Of a DNA stretch of 21,521 bases, positions 1 to 8,391 are shown piece after piece (position 1 is the first letter of the stretch; every line of letters begins with the position of its first letter). The stretch comes from Cyclospora cayetanensis (lineage: Eukaryota > Apicomplexa > Conoidasida > Eucoccidiorida > Eimeriidae): positions 1 to 21,521 of the forward strand of contig NW_020312274.1 in assembly GCF_002999335.1 (NCBI RefSeq). Reading direction: 5' to 3'. The notes under the pieces were generated by a model. The model was given only the letters and a program-made list of their open reading frames with translations. It did not search any database and was not told the origin of the DNA. A program made the position numbers and the translations under genes.

Positions 1-245
1 AAAAAAGAAAGAGGGGGAAAAAGGAGGGGGAAGTTGCAGTGTGGGGTAGGAAGGAAGGGAGAGATGTGGGAGAAGAGAAGGAGGGATGAGGATGGAGAGT
101 GGATGAGGGAAGGGTGAGGAGAGAGATGAGAAGGGGAGGAGGGAGAGGAGAGGGGGAGGAGAGAGGGGGTGAAGGACAGAAAAAAGAGGGGAGAAGAGGA
201 GAGAAGGGGAGAGGAGAAAGGAAGGGAGAGAGAGAGAAAGAGAGG

Positions 246-295
<50 letters not shown>

Positions 296-420
296 GAGAG
301 AGAGATAGACACAGAGACACAGAGAGAGAGAGAGAGAGAAAGAAAGAAAGACAGACAGACAGAGAGAGAAAGAAAGATAGGGAGAAGCGCATGCAGAGCA
401 GAGGGCCCTGCCTGCGATAG
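1..420. repeat. purine-rich (GA)n microsatellite tract
   Basis: The + strand is almost entirely A and G for about 420 nt. It is degenerate GGGA/GAAG at the left and becomes a nearly pure GA dinucleotide run at about 249-292, then GACA/GAAA variants to about 372. Open frames across it read only Arg/Glu/Gly and are by-products of the repeat. It lies just downstream of the stop of the minus-strand Gln-rich gene, so it is a 3' flank. Such polypurine tracts can adopt triplex structure, but nothing here shows that it does. Confidence 0.9.
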
Positions 421-455
421 AAGCGGGAAAAAGGGACAATGTTTTTTAAACAAAC

Positions 456-3400
456 CTACGCTGAAAGCTCCTGCAGCTTCGCGTCAAGGCGTTTTGTGTC
501 GGCTGCGGAAACGCCGCAGCTCAGAAACGTAATGTAAGCAACCTCCTCCTCGTTCACCTGCTGCCTGTCCTTTCTGGAAGTGCTGGTGCTCTTGCGACGA
601 GACCTGTTGTTGCCAGTAGAGTCGGTGCTGCTGTCTCTGCTGGAAGAGCTGCTGCAGCGAAGCTGCCGCGTTTTCTGAGAACTTGCCTTGAGACGCTTTC
701 GTGTGTCGGTACTGACAGCATCACTCCTATCCGAAGCGCTGCCGCTGCTACTGGGAAGAGGTCTTCTCTGCCGCTTCTGGAAGGCCGCATCCTTTTGTTG
801 CGTAATGGATTGCCGCGGGTGCTGCTTCGGCTTCTGCTGCAGCTGCAGTTGCAGTTGCTCCTCGCGTCTCTCAAGCTCCCGCTGCAAGGCACGCAGCCGC
901 TCCTCTTTCTGTTTGATCTGCGCGTCTAAGTCATTGAGAAGCTCCTCCTGCTTCTGCGTTTTCTGCAGGCGCTTCTCATGCTCGTGCTTTTCCTGCTGAC
1001 GCTGCGCGTGCTCTACCTGTTGCCTTTGTCGCAGCTCTTGACGTGGCATTTGAAGCTTTTTGAGGAGAGCCGTTGTGTCCTCTTCCTCATCGTCACTCAA
1101 CCCCAGAAGCAGCGATCCGCGATGCTGAGGGAGTCCTCCCTGCGGCTGCTTGCCGGCTGCGGTGGGCTGCACTTGAAGCTCTTGTTTCACCAAATGTACA
1201 GCGCGGCAGCGGATTTGCTCCTGCGCTTCTTGCTTTTTATGCTGCTCCTCTTTCTGATGCTCGTGCTGTTTCGTATCTTCCCGCGCACGTGCTTCTGGCT
1301 GTAGCTGTGGTTGTTGCCCTCCCTCCCTTTTCCGCTGCCCTTGGTGCTGCTGCTGCTTCTGCTGCTGCTTCTGCTGCTGCTCTGAACACTCATGCAGCAC
1401 CTCGTTTGTCTGCTTCTCCTCAATGTCAGCTGAAACAGGGGCCTTGCATAATAGCCCGCTGCTGTTGTTCATTTGGCGTGCGGTGAGCATTTCCCGACTG
1501 CTGCTGCTTGCCTCACCGGCGGCAGCAGCTCTGTTCAGAGTGCTGCTAATTTGTGTGTTTGGGGATGAAGGGAAATTCTCATCGGCCGCGTTGGCGGGAA
1601 CACAAACCTTCGCTTTGCAGTGCTCGAACACGTCGGGAGCTTCAGACTTAACGCGTATATGCATGTGTTGCGTCTCTTGCTGCTCTTGCTGTTGCTGCTG
1701 CTGCTGCCCCTCTTGCTGTTGCTGCTGCTGCTGCCCCTCTTGCTGCTCCTGCGCACGTGTTGACTTGTATTCAACCCGAATAGGATCGGGTTGCTGCTGC
1801 TGCTGCCTTTCCTGCTGCTGAAGCTGCTGCTGCAGCTCATTCTTCGTTGCAGGGTGCCTCGCTTCTTGCAAGAGTACAGAAGCAACAGCTGTTGCCCTCT
1901 CGGCAGTATTCGCTGTTGGTGCCGTTGTTGTTGCAGCGGCTGCTTCGCTCGGGGTTGTTCGCTCTGTTTTAGGGGTGACTCTAAAGGAGGTGAGATCTGG
2001 CATCGCTGGCAGCAGCGGCAGCAGCAGCTGGTGCAAGTCCGCCTGCAGAGCATCCGCTACGTTGCGAGTATTGTTGCCCCCCCCCTTGTTGTTGCTGCTG
2101 TTGATGCTTTCTTGTCGGATGACAGAAAGCAGCAACCGACACGGTACGAGCGCTGCGGTGTCAGTTACGCGCCATTCCAAGAAGTGACTTGCACGACTGG
2201 GGGGCACTACATCTTTCCACTTGTGCCTTTGCTGCTGCCTTTGCTGCATCGGCTGTTGGACTGTTGCAGCAATCACCGGTGAAGGGCAGATGCCACGGGT
2301 TGTGAGCTCGTCAGCGCGGCTAAAGAAGGCGGCTGCTGCTGCCCTTGCTGCCGTTGCAGCAGCCGAGGACGCCATCCGACTGCCATCTATGAGGTCCCTG
2401 TCGTGCTGCTCTGAGGTGTACATACACCGCGGCCAGGGAGAAAATCCTAAGGGGTGCACCAAGCATTCTAGCAGTACTTGGATCCGGCAGCCCGCATCCT
2501 GAGCAGAAGTAGTAGCAGCAGTATCAAAACAGCATCAGTAAAAGGGGTGCAATGTGGGCAGCATCGGGATGCCGCTGAGCAGAATCGCCACACCAGCTGC
2601 AGGGTGCAATAAATCGGCATCGCGTCTGTAACATGGAGCCGTGCATGGGGCTGCAAGCTCTGCTTGCTTGCCATTGGATTACGGGCAAATGGACTTAAAG
2701 GCTTTGAGAAGATCAATGTACCTTGAGAGCTATGTATGGCGCAAGCGCAACGTCTGCCGCATAGGCGAAGGAAGGCGATACCATGAGGGCTCCGTGCACA
2801 TGCGGCTTTCCCCTGAGGGGCACAGGAGCCTCCACGAAGTCTCCCCTAGTAGAGGAAGGCTTGCGGTCGACCCCTATGCGAGATGCAACAACACCAGAAC
2901 CTGCAACAGAGGCTAGAAAGGCTCCGACGTCCTCAGGCGCACCGAAGCCGATGCAATTTGCATTCACCGGATAGTAGCAAGGGTAGAAGCGTTCATACAG
3001 CCATCCACCGCATTCAGCACACCGGTAGGTGCTTGCGCCGCCTTTGCCGCTGCCGTTCGGGGGGCCACTTGGCACTGTTACAGCCGCTGTCGAGGCGCAT
3101 GCATGCCCCGACACATTCGAAAGAAGAGCCGCTGCTGCTGCAGGGGTGCAGAGACACCCCACGCGTGCTGCGTGGGGGCAGTCCAGCGGGACAGCGACAA
3201 AGTGCAGGGGACGCGAGAAAGGCAGCGGAGGGCATCCTGCGGTGTACATACGACCGGGAGACGCTGTGTGGCTGCATGGCCGCTTTGCACTGCTGGGACT
3301 GCTGCCGTTGCTGCTGATCAGGCGGTAGCATTCCGAGGCATCCAATCTCAAGAGCTCCGCAGGGATTCCGAGGCACTTCTGCAGCAGGTGTGGCGTGAGT

Positions 3401-3531
3401 GACTCCGCCTTGCACTTGCTGCTGGTGCTGCTGCTGGTGTTGCTGCTTGGGCAGTCGTGTGTGCAGTTGCTCGTCCCTTTGTTGACTCGCGGAGTGAGAG
3501 GCTCTGCAGCCCGCCCTGCAAGAGACTCCAT
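456..3531 (-). CDS. two-exon gene: Cys-containing N-terminal region with a possible divergent ADP-ribosyltransferase-like fold, Gln-rich coiled-coil C-terminus
   Basis: Proposed exons are 3531-2722 and 2498-456, with an intron at 2721-2499 (223 nt). The donor is CTCAAG/GTACAT and the acceptor is a CTG-rich tract ending TTCTGCTCAG. Both are phase 0 and give 950 residues. The first exon has a CAEC pair (171-174) in a Cys/Tyr-rich stretch, then GFGAPE (about 195) and HGALMVSPSFAYA (246-258). Across the junction comes VLLECLVHP, and EWRVTDTAALVPCRLLL ends near 394. That order resembles HG(T)...GxYxSPxxxYA...EWxVxDxxxIVPYxLLL of PARP/ART-like proteins; this is inference, and the first catalytic His is not seen. 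Residues after about 400 are Gln/Ala-rich, with a charged coiled coil at about 740-825 and a basic Ser/Arg region before the stop. The start at 3531 is the first in-frame ATG after a stop near 3610. A 64-nt intron (3579-3516) joining an upstream frame also fits in phase, so the N-terminus is uncertain. Confidence 0.6.
2499..2721 (-). other. intron of the Gln-rich minus-strand gene
   Basis: The 223-nt intron runs from GTACAT at 2721 to CAG at 2499. The frame of the upstream exon stops two codons into the intron. The downstream frame has a TGA shortly upstream of the acceptor. Two long open frames that each close in the same gap and share phase 0 support a real intron. The acceptor pyrimidine tract is a CTG/CTA run. 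Confidence 0.65.
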
Positions 3532-4346
3532 GAGAGTCTTCGGGGTATTTGCGTGAGCTTTCAGCGGTAGAGGCCTTACGGGGGAGATGATGGACGGAAG
3601 GCAGTGACTTCAGTGGAAGCCGCTCTACCGCGCTGTATCTGCAGATCGCGCTGCTTGCTGCAGACCCTGCACTCCCTGCAGTAGGGTCCCGCACAGCGAA
3701 GTCCACGAAGCCATGTAGCGTGGAAAACAGGAAGAAAATCTCCAGCAATAGAAGGAACACCAGCCGCGGAAGGAGCCGCCGGGGGTGGTGAGGTCGCTGG
3801 CCTCCCGCTGTAGGGGCTTTGGGAGAGGCAGCTCCATACACACACACACACGGGAGCGCTCGCAGCCGTAGGACTCTTGAGTTCTGCTTTTTATGCGAAA
3901 TGCAGAAGGCATGCCTGTAATAGCGGAAAGAAGGGTTCTAGCGCAAAGACACCTCCCATGCCTCTCGTGCTGCAGGGCATGCCGCCACCGACGTGGCGGA
4001 AGCGGCACAGGAAATACAAAGCTTAACACGCATGCGGCAGGTTTTGTTTGTTTTCTTCCTCATTGAGTGCTGCGCCTTGCATCACTGTCCCTTCTGACTG
4101 CACCACGGCCCTCTGAGTTGTTGGCTTTGGCAAGCCGCAATACCACCACATGTGCAGTTGCAGCAGTAGCACATGCAGCAGAAGGGCATGGTCAGCAACA
4201 AGGAGGCCACGGCGTATATCCTCTGAGGAGCTGCTGTGGATTCCTGAGCTTCCATCTTTACCCATAACGTGTGCAGAGCTGCCGTAGCAGCTGCACCGAC
4301 TGCTGCTGCTGCTGCTGCTGCTGCCTCAGCGGCGGCAGTCAAGAGG
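3532..4346. promoter_or_regulatory. divergent intergenic region between the Gln-rich gene and TRAPPC2L
   Basis: About 815 nt separate the two divergently transcribed starts, so both promoters should lie here. I see no TATA-like box or clear operator. The stretch holds a short CA run at 3837-3852 and a (CTG)n run at about 4300-4323, just before the TRAPPC2L start. Minus-strand frames here (for example 4265-4023 and 4029-3625) lack recognisable domains. One of them could still supply a 5' exon to the minus-strand gene. Confidence 0.35.
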
Positions 4347-5722
4347 ATGGTCGTGGCGTGTGTTTGCTATGTGGGCCGTGAGGTGCGTCTTATCACGTCA
4401 TTGCGTTTTCTGGATTCCGCTGTCTCAGTGTTTGATGACTCTCCTTCAGCGTCGGCTCTGCTTTCCGCCACTGCTGATGAGAGTGCTACTGCGTGCTGTT
4501 GCGACTGCTGTCACTGCTGCTGATCAGTCGGGAGCAACAACCCCCCTCCCCCACTTTCCCCTCCACCCACAGCATCCAATCTTTTGAGCGCTTTCCGAGG
4601 AGGGAGCTTGAGTGCCCTGCATGCCTTGCCTGTGGGACTGCACTATTGTCTGCCGCAGAGTGAGCCCCTCTGCTTCCGGGTGTATGGTGACTCTGAGGAA
4701 ATTCCCATGCAATTCGCCGCGTATGCGGCCCTCGATGTCATCGACGAGCAGCGTACGCAGCCTTTCCTTTCCGCGGCTTGAGGTGGTGCAGTAATTCCCC
4801 GATCGTGCATGTTTTGATGCTGGATATGAGGCGTGGTCTGCAGCGTGTTTTCAGATGGTCCCGCTATTACCAAACGTTCGCAGCAGCAGCCATCTCGCCT
4901 CTTGTAGCAAGTGCACACACGCTCTCTGCATGCTACTCGTTGTGTGTGTGTATGTGTGTGGGTGTGTGTATGCAGTCGCTGCGGAGCAGCAGCAGCAGGG
5001 GGCCCCCGGGGGCCCCCCTTCTGGTGGAGACAGTTTTTTGGGGCTTGCATGCCCCTGTTTAGGCACCCTTCAGGACGCCTCTCTTTACGCCTACGCCGCT
5101 CCCACCGGCCTTAAGATCCTCGTTGGCCTCTCACTCAAGGCTCCCCTACACGAGCAGGAGCTTCGAGCGGTGAGAGAAGAAGAGGCGGCGCACACCTCTC
5201 GAGAAAAGCAATGCGGGAGGCAAGCGCTTGGCTGTGACTGTGTTGGCAGCCTGGGAGCTCTCCGAGCACTCAAAACGGGGGAGGCCCGTGCAAGCTTCAC
5301 GCAGCTTGGGGGCAGCTGAGCATCCCTGAGGTGATTTTTTGAGAGCCGCATTTTTTGGAGGTCGTTGTCGTTGGTGGTGCTGCTGCTGCTGCAGTTCTTC
5401 AAACGCCTGCACCGGCTGTACGCTGACGCGGTGTCGAACCCCTTCTTCCTTGATACCATCGAGACTCCCCGATTCCTCTTCCAGCTAGGTGAGCTCTCCA
5501 CTCGCTGCACCCTAAATGTACGCCGTAATGTCGACCGGACGGCGCAAGAAGGCAAGCCTGCGGAGAGTGCTCTGTGCGCTGCTAAAAGCTGCAAAGTCGC
5601 GCACACGGCCTCAAGGTTAGCACTAGTTTCAGACCAAAACTCGCGTCAAGCCCCCTCTCTCTACGATTTGTGGTGCAGACGCCATCGTGCAGTACTACAG
5701 CACTCGACTGGAAGTGTCATGA
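4347..5722 (+). CDS. TRAPPC2L: TRAPP complex subunit, TRAPPC2L type (longin-like/sedlin family), five exons
   Basis: The model is 4347-4382, 4659-4752, 4976-5169, 5395-5488 and 5679-5722. All four introns are GT-AG and all junctions match in phase, giving 153 residues against about 140 in animal TRAPPC2L. From memory of the family, the order is collinear: MVVACVCYVGRE (residues 1-12) for the first strand, SEPLCFRVYG (13-22), YAALDVIDE (34-42), SFLGL (63-67), LYAYAAPTGLKILVG (80-94), then FFKRLHRLYADAVSNPFF (109-126) and a short end at LEVS. The family forms a longin-like core of TRAPP, which tethers ER-Golgi and Golgi vesicles and activates Rab1-type GTPases. A Gln/Gly/Pro insert (residues 45-62), encoded by CAG repeats and a GGGGGCCCCC palindrome, is absent from animal relatives. 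The first exon has only 12 codons; its ATG is the first in frame. TRAPPC2 (sedlin) is the alternative, but SFLGL and the short N-terminal half fit TRAPPC2L better. Confidence 0.88.
4998..5018. repeat. double GGGGGCCCCC palindrome inside a TRAPPC2L exon
   Basis: Two back-to-back 10-bp self-complementary G5C5 blocks with an extra C follow an (AGC)n run. In the TRAPPC2L frame they encode the Gly/Ala/Pro part of an insert not found in animal relatives. Similar G/C blocks occur near 7842-7851, 8160-8166, 8266-8282, 8454-8463, 8511-8538 and 19505-19530. Confidence 0.7.
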
Positions 5723-5866
5723 GGCCCTTCAAGAGTCCTTCCTGCGCCTTCCTCGTCTCTGCGTGGCGTGCGCAATCCCTGCGCGTCCACATGCGAGTCG
5801 CAGTCAGACACAGTGCAGCGGGGCAAGGCCAAGAAACCCCGCTCTTGCCGCTTCTCCCAGAACCCC

Positions 5867-5904
5867 ATGTGTAGAGGCTGTGTATGTACACAGCCTCTAC
5901 ACAT
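5867..5904. repeat. perfect inverted repeat, 18-bp arms with 2-nt spacer, between convergent genes
   Basis: The left arm ATGTGTAGAGGCTGTGTA (5867-5884), the spacer TG and the right arm TACACAGCCTCTACACAT (5887-5904) are exactly complementary. It sits 145 nt after the TRAPPC2L stop and about 210 nt beyond the stop of the convergent membrane-protein gene. It would form a strong hairpin in either transcript. A role in 3' end formation or in separating the two transcripts is possible but unproven. The rest of 5723-6117 shows only a C/T-rich run near 6030-6070. Confidence 0.85.
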
Positions 5905-6117
5905 ATCACCTCGCAGAGAAGGGCGAAGAGGATTGGCGGCTCGTGCCGAAGACGGCAGTCGACCTCTGCGCCGCCTATAGGGGCATTTTAGGCACCTAGC
6001 GCGTTCGCAAAGGCGTCTCGCGCGCTGCATGCCCTCCTCTCTTCTCCCCTCCCTCCCTTCTCCCCCTGTTTCCTTCGAAGGCCTTTTAGTGGTTTGGTAG
6101 TTGAGCGCACCCTTCTT

Positions 6118-7071
6118 CTAGACTAGGTGTCTGAGCTCTTCCAGCTGGGTTCCCACACCCCGCGTCAGGAAGACGGCGACTACAGCACAGCTAACGGCAA
6201 CTGTAACGTGGGCAGTAATCACAACGGCAGCAGCATAGTAGAAGAAGTAGGCCTTCCAGTCGTCGCACCCCTCAGGACTCTCCTCCTCAACGAAGATTGC
6301 CTGGGAAGAAGTTACCAAAACAAACATGCCCCACCCTGCGGTGCACAAATCCACAATCGCCATAGACATCGTCACCACCGTAGCGACCGCCCACTCACGC
6401 TCCGTCCCCCAAGTCTCGCAGGAGAGGAGGGAAAAGTAAAAAATCATAGCAAAAGCCACGGCTGAAGGAAGGGCAGCAAACGCAGCACACACCCACGCGG
6501 AAGAATGCCCCTAGACATACACACCGTGCGCATGCATGCAGGATGTCTTGCCAGCGAGCGAGGTGCGAGCGTGCAGGATAGGAAGCAAGAGGAGAACCCG
6601 TAGACAGAAGTGCCCCTGTTTTAACGCCCAAGCAACGGCCACGGCTAACGTGTGTGTTGTCGGTCGGCTGCAGTCGAGGTGGTATTCCTAGGTGCACCGC
6701 CTTGCATAGGCTTCAGGCTTTCCCCGTGCACTTGGCTAAACGTGTAGACAAACGAAGAGGCGGGGGGCGCTGAGTGAGTTACTCTTCATGTCCCGTTGCA
6801 GAAGCACAGGGCTGTTAGGGCGGCTTTACGGCTTTAGTCAGCCCGTCAATGTTTACAAAGTACCTGCGCATACGGCGCAATAGGTCGAGTTGTCCAGTAG
6901 CTGGACGCAGTAAAGATCCCACATCGAAGGAAAGGCAAAGGAGGCCGCGGCAACGAGGAAGAGGACCATGTGCAGGCAAATAAGGAGCAGGATCCACCAT
7001 CTCACAGGATTGTGGATCAAAGGAGCAGGGCCTCCCCCAGGCTGCTTCGTAAATAAATACCGTAGCATCAT
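6118..7071 (-). CDS. four-helix integral membrane protein of unknown function, two exons
   Basis: Proposed exons are 7071-6864 and 6461-6118, with an intron at 6863-6462 (402 nt). The donor is GCGCAG/GTACTT and the acceptor is GCCCTTCCTTCAG. Both sides are phase 1, giving 183 residues. Hydrophobic segments are at about 25-47, 66-84, 93-120 and 139-168. TM1 follows a 24-residue N-terminus and is preceded by NPVRWW. The TM1-TM2 loop has two Cys (55, 65) and an NST glycosylation sequon (61-63). The TM3-TM4 loop is acidic (FVEEESPEGCDDW) and the tail is a short charged helix. The start has an AAAATG context typical of apicomplexan initiators, with a second ATG immediately after. The layout is tetraspan-like, but I do not see the CCG motif of true tetraspanins and do not recognise the family. 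TM2 is assembled across the splice junction, which supports the model. An extra small exon inside the intron cannot be excluded. Confidence 0.72.
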
Positions 7072-8391
7072 TTTCGCGCCTCGGGATGTATGGAAGATAC
7101 GCTACAGACTGCCAGTCGTGCTGCTGCTCGGCAGGCAGCCGCGACAAACGCCTTTGATTTCAGTGTCGTCAGAGGTGGCAAGACATCCGGATGCTGAAAT
7201 AGCGGGCCCCAGATGGCAGTGCAATTGTTTGTCATGCGACAAGGAGGAGCCTCTTTGGTGGCGGCGCCAGCAAAGAAGAGTCAATCAAATGTGCTGCTGT
7301 CTTCGCGCCTGCCCCCTGCTGGGGTACTCCGAGCGCACATTTGCCCTTCAGTAAGAATAGCGCAAAGAGAGTGGGGTGTTGATCCATGCGGAAGCCCGGG
7401 AGAAGGCTCCTGTTGCAAGTGTTGGTGGCGGCAGTTGCGCTGCATAGGCTGCCGCAGCTGTCCAAGTTCGAGGTGCCTTCCTTGCGTGCTGCCGGCGAGA
7501 CACTAAAGCGGGCACCCACGTTGAGCCCAAAAGAAGATCCCCCGAAAAAATCACAGAATCTGTCGTGGATTGCGGGTGTAGAGACCTGAGCAGCAGCAGC
7601 AGCCTCAGCAACAGCGGTTGCTGCCGCCTTGCGGATCACTGAAATTACACAGCGTCCAAGTCGAATGTCTGAGGTTCCGGCTTACTTCCTTCTACTCATA
7701 GGCCACACACGGCACTGACCGCATGATTAAAAGCATCCGTTCCTTCTGGTGCATCCTCAACAGTTGTAGTGGGAGCTGCTGCAGCCGCCGTCGCTGCTGC
7801 TGCCCTTACGGGCTTGCTGCTGCTTGCTGGCCTGCTGAGGGGGCCCTAGCCGAAGGGCCTCAGGGTGAGGCGGCAGTTCTGACTGGCATTGCTTCTCCTC
7901 TTTGTTTCCTTCATTACTTTGTTTGCGTCTGCCGCTCTAGGCCCCCTTCCACGTTCTTGCTGCTGCAGAGGCAGCAGCGACGCACAGACGTGTTAGCCTG
8001 CGGAGCCACACTCGGCTGCCGTCCTGCTGCGTCGGTTTTCCGATCCCGAAGGTTTTTGAACCCTTAACCGTAGAACCTGACCCTTCCCAGCCTTCCCTGT
8101 TTGGTGGACGGCTCTCTTTGCTCACGACTCCCTGCAAGCTCCGGCGATCTCGAGGCCTAGGGGGCCCTGTGGGCAGCCGATTTGCAGCCTCATCAGCGAC
8201 TCTGCTGCAAACCGCATGGAAACGTCGGCGTTTGGCGGCCCTCGCGACTTACACCAGGGCCTAGGGGCCCTTGGGGCCCCTCAACGCGGCACAAGCCGTG
8301 GGTAGGTGCCATCAGTACCCCCCTTGGCGGTGGCTTCGTCTGCTGCCACTGCAGCTGCAGCACAACTCCTTGAGGCTCTTCGCCCTCTCGA
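7072..8391. promoter_or_regulatory. divergent intergenic region; no confident gene
   Basis: This stretch lies between the start of the membrane-protein gene (minus strand) and the Gln-rich 780-residue gene (plus strand), so it should hold both promoters and 5' UTRs. Open frames are short and show no family resemblance. The best is 7386-7589 (67 codons, ATG start, hydrophobic residues 8-18 after a basic N-terminus); it could be a small secreted protein or a first exon, but support is weak. GGGGCCC-type palindromes occur at about 7842, 8160 and 8266-8282. I see no clear core promoter motif. Confidence 0.35.

Noticed and set aside
99..420. Arg/Glu-rich open frames in the GA tract
   Set aside because: Pure consequence of the GA repeat; composition is not protein-like and there is no gene context.
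3014..3847. Minus-strand 277-codon frame with a hydrophobic segment resembling a signal anchor
   Set aside because: It overlaps the better-supported exon in another frame and has no ATG near its start; its upstream part is kept only as a possible alternative 5' exon.
7232..7639. Minus-strand 135-codon frame, and the overlapping plus-strand 67-codon frame at 7386-7589
   Set aside because: The first lacks an ATG start; the second has one and a hydrophobic N-terminus but is short and resembles no family.
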